Assembly (NCBI RefSeq): GCF_000720115.1
Contig: NZ_JOIR01000019.1
Span: 62,001 to 126,000 of the forward strand
Length of the DNA stretch: 64,000 bases
Direction: 5' to 3'
Source of the DNA: Streptomyces sp. NRRL F-2580
GTDB taxonomy: Bacteria > Actinomycetota > Actinomycetes > Streptomycetales > Streptomycetaceae
Shown: positions 1 through 8,300 of the stretch, one piece after another
Position numbering within the stretch: the first letter of the stretch is position 1
Layout of the letters: each line of letters starts with the position of its first letter
Translations under genes and position numbers: made by a program
Notes under the pieces: model-generated
The model's input: the letters and a program-made list of their open reading frames with translations, nothing else
What the model was told of the DNA's origin: nothing
Databases searched by the model: none

Positions 1-747
1 GTGGTGTTCTTCGGCATCGGCTTCGAGACCACCGCGCCGCCCAACGCCATGACGGTCCACCAGGCGAAGAAGCTGGGCATCCGCAACTTCAGCCTGCTGG
101 TGTCCCACGTCCGGGTGCCCCCGGCGATCGAGGCGATCATGCAGTCGCCCAGCTGCCGGGTCCAGGGCTTCCTCGCCGCCGGGCACGTGTGCAGCGTGAT
201 GGGCGTCGGCGAGTACCCGGAGCTGGCCGCGCGCCACCGGGTGCCGATCGTGGTGACCGGCTTCGAGCCGCTGGACATCCTGGAGGGAGTACGGCGGGCG
301 GTGCGGCAGCTGGAGCGCGGTGAGCACACCGTCGACAACGCGTACGCGCGGGCCGTCCGCCCGGAGGGCAACCCGGCGGCCCTCGCCATGCTGGAGGACG
401 TCTTCGAGGTCACCGACCGCGCCTGGCGCGGCATCGGCGTCATCCCCGACAGCGGCTGGCGGCTGTCCGCCCGCTACCGGGAATTCGACGCCGAGCACCG
501 CTTCTCGGTGACCGGCATCAACACCCGCGAGCCGGCGGCGTGCCGCAGCGGCGAGGTGCTCCAGGGGCTGCTCAAGCCGCACGAGTGCGAGGCCTTCGGC
601 ACGCTGTGCACCCCGCGCAGCCCGCTCGGCGCCACCATGGTCTCCAGTGAGGGAGCCTGCGCCGCGTACTACCTCTACCGGCGGCTGGAACTGAAGACCG
701 TGCCCGCCGCCCCGACCGCCCCGCTGGAGGCGAGCCCCGTTGTCTGA
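1..747 (+). CDS. hypD: Hydrogenase maturation protein HypD, C-terminal part
   Basis: HypD forms a complex with HypC and, with HypE, assembles the Fe(CN)2CO unit of [NiFe] hydrogenases in the cytoplasm. The window opens inside the gene: about 248 residues are visible, against roughly 370 for the family, so the N-terminal third lies upstream and the first GTG here is not the true start. Visible family features are the GFETTAP stretch, AGHVCSVMG, and the cysteine-rich C-terminal part ([26 protein letters not shown]) that ligates the [4Fe-4S] cluster. It overlaps hypE by 8 bp, so the two are translationally coupled at the end of a hyp operon. Confidence 0.93.
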   Translation: MVFFGIGFETTAPPNAMTVHQAKKLGIRNFSLLVSHVRVPPAIEAIMQSPSCRVQGFLAAGHVCSVMGVGEYPELAARHRVPIVVTGFEPLDILEGVRRAVRQLERGEHTVDNAYARAVRPEGNPAALAMLEDVFEVTDRAWRGIGVIPDSGWRLSARYREFDAEHRFSVTGINTREPAACRSGEVLQGLLKPHECEAFGTLCTPRSPLGATMVSSEGACAAYYLYRRLELKTVPAAPTAPLEASPVV

Positions 748-1801
748 CACCACACTCGACATCACGGCCTGGACATGCCCGGCCCCGCTGCGCGACCACC
801 CCCGCGTGGTGATGGGCCACGGCGGCGGGGGAGCGCTCTCCGCCGAACTGGTCCAGCACCTCTTCGCCCCCGCCTTCGGCGGCGAAGCGCTGGCCCAGCT
901 CGGGGACTCCGCGGCGGTCTCCCTCGGCGGAGTCCGACTGGCCTTCTCCACCGACTCGTACGTGGTGCGGCCGCTCTTCTTCCCCGGCGGCACCATCGGC
1001 GACCTCGCGGTCAACGGCACGGTGAACGACCTGGCCATGAGCGGTGCCCGGGCGGCCTACCTCTCCTGCGGGTTCATCCTGGAGGAGGGCGTCGAGATGT
1101 CCGCGGTGGCGCGCGTGGCCGAGGCCATGGGCGCCGCCGCGCGGGCCGCGGGCGTGGAGGTGGTCACGGGCGACACCAAGGTGGTCGAAGTGGGCCACGG
1201 GGACGGCGTGTACATCAACACCGCGGGCATCGGGATCATCCCGGACGGGGTGGACCTGCGCCCGCAGCGCGTGGTGCCCGGCGACGTCGTCATCGTCAGC
1301 GGCGAGATCGGCCTCCACGGGGTGGCGATCATGAGCGTCCGCGAGGGGCTGGAATTCGGCGTGGACATCGAGAGCGACTGCGCGGCCCTGGGCGGCCTCG
1401 TGCAGAGCATGCTCGCCGTCACCCCGGACCTGCACGTCCTGCGCGACCCCACCCGCGGCGGCCTGGCGGCCTCGCTCAACGAGATCGCGGCCGCCTCGGG
1501 CACCGGCGTCGTGATCAACGAGAGCCGTGTCCCCGTCCCGCCGGCCGTCGCGAACGCCTGCTCGATCCTCGGCCTCGACCCGCTCTACGTGGCCAACGAG
1601 GGCAAGCTGGTCGCCTTCGTCCCCCGTGAACACGCCGACGCCGTCCTCGACGCCATGCGCGCGCACCCCTTGGGCCGGCACGCCACGGTGATCGGCGAGG
1701 CCGTCGACGCGCACCCCGGCATGGTCGTCTCCCGGACCGCCCTCGGCGGCACCCGCGTGGTCGACCTCCCGCTCGGGGAGCAGCTGCCGCGCATCTGCTA
1801 G
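740..1801 (+). CDS. hypE: Hydrogenase maturation protein HypE
   Basis: HypE dehydrates a thiocarboxamide on its own C-terminal cysteine to thiocyanate, the source of the cyanide ligands of the [NiFe] site. At 353 aa it has the usual family length (AIR-synthase-like fold). Visible features are the N-terminal glycine-rich HGGGGALS motif, the FSTDSYVV and GDTKVVEVG stretches of the nucleotide site, and the diagnostic C-terminus ending LPRIC, whose last cysteine is the carbamoyl acceptor. It starts inside the end of hypD and is followed by two hairpins, so it is the last gene of the operon. Confidence 0.96.
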   Translation: MSDTTLDITAWTCPAPLRDHPRVVMGHGGGGALSAELVQHLFAPAFGGEALAQLGDSAAVSLGGVRLAFSTDSYVVRPLFFPGGTIGDLAVNGTVNDLAMSGARAAYLSCGFILEEGVEMSAVARVAEAMGAAARAAGVEVVTGDTKVVEVGHGDGVYINTAGIGIIPDGVDLRPQRVVPGDVVIVSGEIGLHGVAIMSVREGLEFGVDIESDCAALGGLVQSMLAVTPDLHVLRDPTRGGLAASLNEIAAASGTGVVINESRVPVPPAVANACSILGLDPLYVANEGKLVAFVPREHADAVLDAMRAHPLGRHATVIGEAVDAHPGMVVSRTALGGTRVVDLPLGEQLPRIC

Positions 1802-1827
1802 CGCCGGCCGCAGCCCTCAGCGTACGA

Positions 1828-1886
1828 AGAAGCCCCTGGTGGGGCGGGTTTCTCGAGGGAGAATCCCGGCTCCGCCAGGGGCTTCT
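1828..1886. terminator. Large hairpin after hypE
   Basis: A 12-bp perfect stem (AGAAGCCCCTGG, 1828-1839, with its complement at 1875-1886) encloses a GC-rich loop with further pairing. It begins 27 bp after the hypE stop, with no T-tract, as is common in Streptomyces. Confidence 0.7.
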
Positions 1887-1919
1887 CGCGCGACGCCGCA
1901 CGAGGGACGCCGAGCGCGT

Positions 1920-1949
1920 GAGAGCAACCGCTGCGGAGCGGTTGCTCTC
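1920..1949. terminator. Second hairpin, 13-bp perfect stem
   Basis: GAGAGCAACCGCT (1920-1932) pairs exactly with AGCGGTTGCTCTC (1937-1949) around a GCGG tetraloop. With the preceding hairpin it forms a tandem terminator that seals the hyp operon from the next genes. Confidence 0.75.
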
Positions 1950-2125
1950 GCCCGGTCCGCCTTCCGTGCGCGGCGGCCGGCCGGAAGACTCGGCACCGGG
2001 AACAAGGCCGGCCCGCCTTCCCGCACACCGACCGAGTGATCCTCCTCGACCTCAGAAACGAGGCTTGCCGTGTTCTTCGTCTTCTTCGGCCTGATCTGGG
2101 ACTGACCGGGGTCGTGCACCTCGTC

Positions 2126-2365
2126 ATGACCCTCGTGCTCCTGTCGGCGCCGCCGGACCGTCCCGTCCGGCGCGTCGACCGCCACTTCGTCACCGATGTC
2201 ATCCGGGCCACCGCGGTCCCCGCCGACCGGCTGGAGCACTTGTACGCCGGCTCCGCCGAAGGGCGCCTGGACAGCGCCCTGTTCTTCCTGGCCGCCGGCG
2301 CGGAGGAAGCCGCTTCGGCCGGCGAGCGGATCGTCCGCAGAGCCCTCGCCGTGGCGCCCACCTGA
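2126..2365 (+). CDS. Small protein of unknown function
   Basis: About 79 aa if the ATG at 2126 is used (a GTG at 2114 is also in frame). The reading frame has actinobacterial third-position GC. The sequence has a short hydrophobic start (MTLVLLSAP) and a pattern LEHLYAG...LDSALFFLAAGAEEAASAGERIVRRAL that I only vaguely associate with small Streptomyces accessory proteins. No convincing ribosome binding site is visible. It runs into a signal-peptidase remnant. It may be real or part of the same decayed locus. Confidence 0.35.
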   Translation: MTLVLLSAPPDRPVRRVDRHFVTDVIRATAVPADRLEHLYAGSAEGRLDSALFFLAAGAEEAASAGERIVRRALAVAPT

Positions 2366-2574
2366 TCAAGCGGGTGCTCGCCGTGCCCGGCGACCCCGTG
2401 CCGAGGGGCCTCGTCCCCGCCCCGGCCGGTGTACCGGAGCGGTACGTGCCCCCCGGCCGGCTCGTGCTCGTCGGCGACCGCCCCGGACACAGCCTGGACT
2501 CCCGGCAGTTGGGTCACTTCCCGGCCTCGGCCGTCCTGGGCCGGCTCCTGCGAGACCTCTGGCGCCGTCCCTGA
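2356..2574 (+). pseudogene. C-terminal remnant of an S26 signal peptidase
   Basis: The frame reads HLIKRVLAVPGD, then VPPGRLVLVGDRPGHSLDSRQLGHFP and VLGRLL. These are the catalytic-lysine box (KRV..PGD) and the GD..SLDSR box of type I signal peptidases (family S26). The N-terminal half with the catalytic serine motif (SM.P) and membrane anchor is absent, and the upstream in-frame sequence does not resemble it. The fragment has no evident start of its own. It overlaps the end of the preceding small gene by 10 bp. It is best read as a truncated gene, though a split or recoded gene cannot be excluded. Confidence 0.55.
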
Positions 2575-2729
2575 CCGCGCGTGCGCCTCGGGTCCTTCCC
2601 GTACGCCGAACCAGGGCGGCCAGGAGAACGCCGCCTCTGCCTGATCCCGTATCGTGCCGAACTCCCCTTACCCTGCCCTGCGTACCGTCGCTGTCCGCTG
2701 ACGGCGATCGACGAAACGGAGAACCGGCC

Positions 2730-3233
2730 GTGACCGGGATGGAAAGCCTCGCCTCGTTCACGGCGACCGGACGCCTGCACGGGATCGGCATCGGGTCCAC
2801 CCTCGGCGAGGTCGACCAGGCCTTCCCCCACGGCTTCGTCGACATCGTCGACGGTGGCGGGAAGTCGCTGCGCCGCGACTACGGATTCGTCGAGTTCTAC
2901 TTCAACCCCGGCGAGGAGTGGGTGATGTCCGGCGGGTCGCTCGAGCTCCACCGCCTGGCCTCCGGCCACGACAGGGCGAGGACGTGGGCCCGGGCGACGG
3001 GCGTGACGTTCCCGCGCTACGCGGCCTGGGCGGACCTGCGGGAGGCGCTCGCGGGCGTCCCCGGAGCCCCGGCGTTCGAGGTCACCGACCAGGGCGGCTT
3101 CCTCGAATACCGGGCGGCGGCGTCCCACGTCTCCGTCATCGTCGTGGACGACGCCGAGGAGGAGCGGGGCTGCCACGTGGGGCACGGGGACGTGTGGAGC
3201 ATCGGCCTGTGGGCGCCCGTACGGGCGAACTGA
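2730..3233 (+). CDS. Hypothetical protein, 167 aa
   Basis: No family recognised. The GTG at 2730 is chosen because an ACGGAG box sits about 9 nt upstream; an ATG at 2739 is the alternative. The product is a soluble, acidic, aromatic-rich protein (YGFVEFYFNPGEEWV near residue 55, DVWSIGLWAPV at the end) without signal peptide or membrane segment. The start, GRLHGIGIGSTLGEVDQAFP, resembles small actinobacterial proteins that stand near toxin or immunity genes, but that is only an impression. It is convergent with the TetR gene, 16 bp away. Confidence 0.6.
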   Translation: MTGMESLASFTATGRLHGIGIGSTLGEVDQAFPHGFVDIVDGGGKSLRRDYGFVEFYFNPGEEWVMSGGSLELHRLASGHDRARTWARATGVTFPRYAAWADLREALAGVPGAPAFEVTDQGGFLEYRAAASHVSVIVVDDAEEERGCHVGHGDVWSIGLWAPVRAN

Positions 3234-3249
3234 CGGCCTGCCCGGCTCG

Positions 3250-3843
3250 CTACTGCCGTGCGCCGGCGCCGGCGACGACCGAGCTCACGACCTTGCGGAC
3301 GTCGGCGACCTCGGGCGCGACGCCCCCGCGGCCCGCGAACAGCAGGTGGCCGGATCCGATCAGGGTCAGGGCGATCGTGTCGACGTCGGCGTCGGCCACG
3401 AGGCGGCCCCGCTCGCGCTCGGCGGCTAGGTACGAGGAGATCATCGCGGTGGCCTCGGCCAGGACCGGGACCCCCGTGGAGCCCGCCTGATGCAGCCGGG
3501 CGCGCAGCTCGTCCCGAGCGGTGACGAGGCCGACGATCGCCACCGCGACCGACTCGAACAGGTCCGTCAGAGCGGCGGTGAGGTTGTCCACGACCGTGCC
3601 CGTCCCGGCCGAGGCGGACAGGGCGGCGGCCTGGGCCCGGATCCGGCCGATGCGGTCCAGGACGAGCTCGGCCAGGAAGGCGTCGAAGTCGGCGAAGTGC
3701 CGGTGCAGGACGCCCTTGGCGCAGCCCGCCTCGGCGGTGACCGCCCGGCTGGTCAGCGCGTTCGGCCCGGACCGGAGCAGTACGCGCTCGGCTGCGTCGA
3801 ACAGCTGCCGGGACACGTCGCGGATCGCCACCCCCGTCGGCAT
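3250..3843 (-). CDS. TetR/AcrR family transcriptional regulator
   Basis: About 197 aa. The N-terminal helix-turn-helix is clear (VLLRSGPNALTSRAVTAEAGCAKGVLHRHFADFDAFLAELV), followed by a helical ligand-binding domain without a recognised ligand class. The ATG at 3843 is preferred over upstream starts because GGGAGG lies 6 nt before it. The gene is divergent from the methyltransferase at 3987, and two near-identical inverted repeats at 3956-3996 lie between the two starts, so this protein probably represses the methyltransferase and perhaps itself. Confidence 0.85.
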   Translation of the reverse strand: MPTGVAIRDVSRQLFDAAERVLLRSGPNALTSRAVTAEAGCAKGVLHRHFADFDAFLAELVLDRIGRIRAQAAALSASAGTGTVVDNLTAALTDLFESVAVAIVGLVTARDELRARLHQAGSTGVPVLAEATAMISSYLAAERERGRLVADADVDTIALTLIGSGHLLFAGRGGVAPEVADVRKVVSSVVAGAGARQ

Positions 3844-3955
3844 GCGGGCCTCCCTCACCATCCTCGTGGACGCGTACACGGTACCCGCACCGGTCCGCCG
3901 CGGGTTCGTTCCGTCGGGGTGTCTTCGAAGACGTCGTGGTGCAGGCGGAGTTGAC

Positions 3956-3996
3956 GAGTGGGCGATCGCCCATGCAGAGTGGGCGCATGCCCACTG
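3956..3996. promoter_or_regulatory. Twin TetR-type operators over the methyltransferase start
   Basis: AGTGGGCGATCGCCCATG (3957-3974) and AGTGGGCGCATGCCCACTG (3978-3996) are two copies of GTGGGC-N4-GCCCAY, 21 bp apart (two helical turns). The second covers the ATG at 3987. A TTGACG hexamer at 3951-3956 could be the -35 box of a leaderless transcript, which would put the operators on the promoter. Confidence 0.6.
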
Positions 3997-4820
3997 ACCC
4001 GCACGGTGAAGTGCATCTGCAACGAGAGCTCGCGGAGTCCTTCGGCGCGGACGCCGAACGCTACGACAGGGCCCGGCCCCGGTACCCCGAAGCCATGATG
4101 GAGCGGATCGTCGGCGGTGGTCCCGGTGGTCCCGGTGGTCCCGGCGGTCCGGGCGCGCGCGTGCTCGACGTCGGCTCCGGAACCGGGATCGCCGCCCGGC
4201 AGTTCCAGGCGCTCGGCTGCCGGGTGTCCGCCGTCGAGCCCGACCTGCGACTCGCCGAACTGGCCCGCCGGTCGGGCCTCGTTGTGGAGGTGGCCACGTT
4301 CGAGGAATGGGACCCGGCCGGCCGTCAGTACGACGCGGTGGTGGCCGCGCAGGCCTGGCACTGGGTCGACCCGGTCGCGGGCGCGGCCAAGGCCGCCCGG
4401 ATCCTGCGCCCCGGCGGCCGGCTGGCGGTCTTCTGGAACGTCTTCCACTTCCCGGCGGCGGTGGCGGACGCGATCGCCCAGGTCTGTCGGCGGGTGATGC
4501 CCGACGTGCCGTTCGACATCGGCGCGGTCCTGACCGGAGCCATGGACGGGTACCGGGCCTTCTTCGACAAGGCCTCCGACGGGATCCGGGGGTCCGGCGG
4601 CTTCGCGGAGCCGGAGCAGTGGTGCTTCGACTGGGAGTGGACCTACACCCGAGACGCCTGGCTGGACCAGATGCCCACGTTGGGCGCCTTCACCCGGCTC
4701 CCCCCGGACAAGAGGGCCGAGGTGCTCGACGGCACCGGTACCGCCATTGACGCGGTGGGCGGCAGCTTCACGATGCACTACACCACGGTGGCGATCTCAG
4801 CGGTACGCACCGATGCCTGA
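3987..4820 (+). CDS. Class I SAM-dependent methyltransferase
   Basis: About 277 aa. The SAM-binding motif I is VLDVGSGTGIAARQF at about residues 55-69, followed by the acidic motif II (VSAVEPDLRL) and motif IV region (YDAVVAAQAWHWVDP), as in UbiE/methyltransferase-11-type enzymes with the W-H-W signature. The substrate is unknown. The ATG at 3987 is preferred because the protein family starts near the ELAESFGADAERYDRARPRYP segment. A (Gly-Gly-Pro)n tract from a 9-nt repeat (about 4113-4154) lies just before motif I and probably varies in length between strains. Divergent TetR gene and twin operators suggest ligand-induced expression. Confidence 0.85.
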   Translation: MPTDPHGEVHLQRELAESFGADAERYDRARPRYPEAMMERIVGGGPGGPGGPGGPGARVLDVGSGTGIAARQFQALGCRVSAVEPDLRLAELARRSGLVVEVATFEEWDPAGRQYDAVVAAQAWHWVDPVAGAAKAARILRPGGRLAVFWNVFHFPAAVADAIAQVCRRVMPDVPFDIGAVLTGAMDGYRAFFDKASDGIRGSGGFAEPEQWCFDWEWTYTRDAWLDQMPTLGAFTRLPPDKRAEVLDGTGTAIDAVGGSFTMHYTTVAISAVRTDA

Positions 4821-4849
4821 CGCCTGACGCCTGACGCCTGACGCCTGAC
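4815..4849. repeat. Five tandem copies of GCCTGAC
   Basis: A perfect 7-bp unit is repeated five times. The first copy contains the methyltransferase stop codon, so slippage here cannot alter the protein. Confidence 0.9.
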
Positions 4850-4861
4850 GCCCCAAGACCG

Positions 4862-4899
4862 CGGCCGCGCCGGGCTGAGGGGGAGGCCCGGCGCGGCCG
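4862..4899. terminator. Bidirectional terminator hairpin
   Basis: CGGCCGCGCCGGGC (4862-4875) pairs perfectly with GCCCGGCGCGGCCG (4886-4899) around a 10-nt loop. It stands between the convergent methyltransferase and small membrane-protein genes. Confidence 0.8.
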
Positions 4900-4904
4900 T
4901 GTGA

Positions 4905-5072
4905 TCACTTGGAGCCGCTCCGCTTGACTTCATCGCGCACCGCGCGAACGGAACGAATCGCTGTGATCATCTTCTGGGACAGCGCCGGGACCTGGTCGAA
5001 AAGATGTCCCACGACGGCAACACCTCCCGCGACCGAGGTGACGGCAACGGTCACCCAACCTGCCAGTTCCAT
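4905..5072 (-). CDS. Small membrane-associated protein, 55 aa
   Basis: The ATG at 5072 gives MELAGWVTVAVTSVAGGVAVVGHLFDQVP..., one hydrophobic N-terminal segment (about residues 5-24) followed by an amphipathic, basic tail ending KRSGSK. An AAAGG box lies about 7 nt upstream. The longer in-frame extension is Arg/Ala-rich and looks non-coding. It resembles small conserved Streptomyces membrane peptides without known function. It is divergent from the giant HEAT-repeat gene with about 295 bp between, where I see no further gene. Confidence 0.55.
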   Translation of the reverse strand: MELAGWVTVAVTSVAGGVAVVGHLFDQVPALSQKMITAIRSVRAVRDEVKRSGSK

Positions 5073-5367
5073 AGAGCGCCTTTCGAAAGAGGGTGATGCG
5101 CGGACCGGGGAGGCCCCCCGGGCCCCCCTCGCCTCTGCGGCGTCCTCCTTGCTCCGGCCCTCCGCAACCCCTCGCGCTCGAACGGCAACTACGCAACCAG
5201 CGGTCTGAGTTGAGCGTACCGACCACCGGCGCCGCATGTCTTCAGGACCGGGGGGATCACGGCCCCTCCTTCCCCCCGCCGTGGGCGGGGACGGTCCCCA
5301 CGGGGCGGGCGTCGTATCGGGCGAATCCTGCTGGTGGGGCGGGGAACGCCCCGGTTAGCATCCGACG

Positions 5368-8300
5368 ATGACGACGCCCACGGACCAGCCCTTCGACGAT
5401 GCGGTGCGTCGAGCCGACGTCGGCTGGTTGTCCGGCCATCTCGACGCGCGGCTCTGCCCGCCGGCCGTCTTCGGGCGGCTCATCCGGCACGAGGATCCCC
5501 GGCTGCGGTACCTGGGGTTGGTCCTGCTCGACGAGCGCGTGACCTCGGGCCGGACGGGCGACGCCTCCGAGGCGGCCGAACTCGCGAGGCTGCTGCCGAT
5601 GTCGGTGGAGGGATCGCCGGAGTCACTGCTCGTCCTGGCGCGGCTCCATGAACGACTGGGGCCGTACGTCCCGGGCTCCCGCCGCCCTTCGTGGCGTACG
5701 GTCGATCTGCCGGTCCGCGTACGGATCGCCTGGCTGCGCGCCGAGCTGATGAACGAGCCGACGGTGATCCGGAAGGAGCCGCCGGGCGAGCTGCTGTACC
5801 AGGCCGTGCGGCAGGCGACCGTCACGTGCGCGCACCGCCCCGCACAACTCGTCAACGATCTGATGGACAGCGGTGACCCGGTGTTGCAGGCCGAAGCCCT
5901 GCGGCTGGCCCGGGAGGGGCTGCACGCCGGTCTGCTGGCTCCCGCACTGGTACGCGGACACGTGATACGCCTGCTCGGCGCCAGCGGCGGGGACGTGGTC
6001 GCCGCCGCACTGGGTGAACTCGCCGAACCGTGGATGGCGTTGGAATCCCTGCCGCCGGGACTCCTGACCCCCTTCCTCACCGCCGAGTCGGTGATCGCAC
6101 GGCCGGACGCGGCCGGTGCCGCGCTCACGGCCGCCGCCCATCACGGGCACGGCGGTCTGCTGCGGCAGGTCATCGACGACCCGGACCTGCCGCCCGGTCT
6201 TCGCCGGCGCGGGATGGAACTGCTCGGTGACCTGGCGGACCGCGGCGACATCGGCGCACTGACGGCCATCGCCGCACGGGACCCCTTGCTGTTCGGCGGG
6301 CCGGCGGTGAGGTGCCTGCGAGGGCTCCACCGGCGCGGGCACTTCCCCGAAGGTCCGCACGTCCCGTCGATCATCGGCCTGGCACTGGCCGACCACACGA
6401 TCGCTGCCCACGAGATCGCGACGATCCTGTTCACCTGCCGACAGGTGATGCTCCGTGAACTGGTGGACGTGGCCGCCGACGATCCGAGCTGGCCGCGCCG
6501 GCTCGCCCTGCTGGTCGCCCTGTCCGCGCAGGGGGCGGGGGAGCTCCCCATCGGGGACGCGATCACCCGGGTTCTGCCGTCGGCGCCCGTGCCGGGGCCG
6601 TTCCTCGCCGCGATCCGCGCGCTGCGCCACGCGGACGCCGAAGACGCGGTGCTCGCCCTCCTGCCCTCGGCGCCCACAGCGGCCTTGGACGCGCTGGAGG
6701 CCATCGGCGGGCACCGGACGGTGACCGTGCTGAGGGAAGGGCTCGGCGTCGCGGCCCACCCCGACGCGGAGGAGGGCGCGGGCGTGATCGCGCCGCATCT
6801 GCGCGCCGTGCGCAACTGCGCCCTCGAGGTGCTGTGGCACCTGACCGACGACCCGTCAGAGCGGCGCGCCCTCCTCGTCCGCCTCGACCCCGCCGACCTG
6901 CCCGCCCGCATCGCGGCGGATCTCGGCGGTCCGGACGAGCAGGAACTGGCTCTCCTCAGTTCCCACCTCGACCCGGACCAGCCGGAGGCGGCCCTGTGCA
7001 GGCTGGCCGCCCACGGCAGCGCCGCCACGCTGCCGGCCATCGCCGACCTGCTCCTGCGCGTCGTCGCCGAGCTGGCGGCGTCCTCGGAATCGGGAACGGG
7101 CCCCACGGCCCCCGCGAACGGACAGCCGGCCGGGGAGCCCGTGGTGCCCCAGGAGGTCCTGGACGCCGTACACGGCCTGGGCCGTCGTCTCCACGAGCGG
7201 GGCCGCATCAGGCCGGCCTGCCTGCTCGACGCGGCGACCGCACGAGAGGCCGGACACGCACTCGTCGCGTCCCTGGCGCTGGACCTGCTGGACCGGCCCG
7301 GACTGTCCGGCGGCGAGCAGGCGATCCTGCTCGAACTCCTGCTCCGCGCCCCCAGCCCGAGCACCCGTGCGCGGACACACCGGCTGCTGCGCCACCGCGA
7401 CCGGCACGTGCGCAAGCACGTGATCGCGTTGCTCGCACGCGACACCACAGGGGACGACGCGCAGGCGTTGTCGGCGACCCTGATCGCGCTGACCGCCGCG
7501 CAGGACGTCCAGACCGTTCGGCAGGCCCTGCTCGCTCTCGGTCACGCGCGGGCCCGCTGGGCCTCCGCCGCGATCGCCGCGTGCCTCGGCCACCCGAACA
7601 TGAACATCAAGAAGACCGCGGCCGAGGTCCTGGTCCGCGCGGGCACGCCCACGGCCGTACCGGCACTGCTCCATTGGCTCGGCCATCACGACAACCCGGG
7701 CCTGCGCGCCGGGCTCATCGAGGCGCTGCGCGCCATCCTCGGCGACGCGTACCGGGCGACCGTCCTCGCCGCCGCCGAACACAGCGAAGACGGCCGCGCC
7801 CGCGAACTGCTGCTGGAAGGCCTCGACCGCACCCTGCCGGCGAGCTCGGTCCTCGCGCTGCACCACCAGGCATCACGGGTCGCGCCCACCCTGCTCGCCC
7901 TGGTGGCGGCCGGCCGGGTCGGCCTCGCTTCCGGAACGATCGAGGACCTGTCGACGGCCATGGCCACGTACGGGATCACCATGCCCACCGCGCCGCGGTC
8001 GGCGGGCGGGACCGCAGCCGCGGACCTCGACGTCAGTTCGCTGACGACCGGGGGCTGGAACCCGTCGGCCGCGCTGCGCATCGCCGAACGGCACGAGCTG
8101 CCGTGCCCCAGCCGACTGCGAGCGCTACGGCCCATGCTGGCGGACTGGCTCCGCCTCGCCGCCTCCGAACCCGCCGCCCGGGGCCGCGTACTGCGGCTCA
8201 CGCTCCGGCTCTGCCCCGCACCGTGGACGACCGAGGAACTGACGGCCTTCTCCCGGTCCACCACGGTCCTCCTCGACGGGCTCGCCGAGGCCTCGGCCGA

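Noticed and set aside
2070..2105. An 11-codon hydrophobic peptide (GTG start, FFVFFGLIWD) as a leader peptide
   Set aside because: No ribosome binding site, no attenuator-like hairpin pair behind it, and no clear target gene.
4815..4849. GCCTGAC repeat as an integration site or CRISPR-like array
   Set aside because: Seven-base direct repeats without spacers; a simple satellite.
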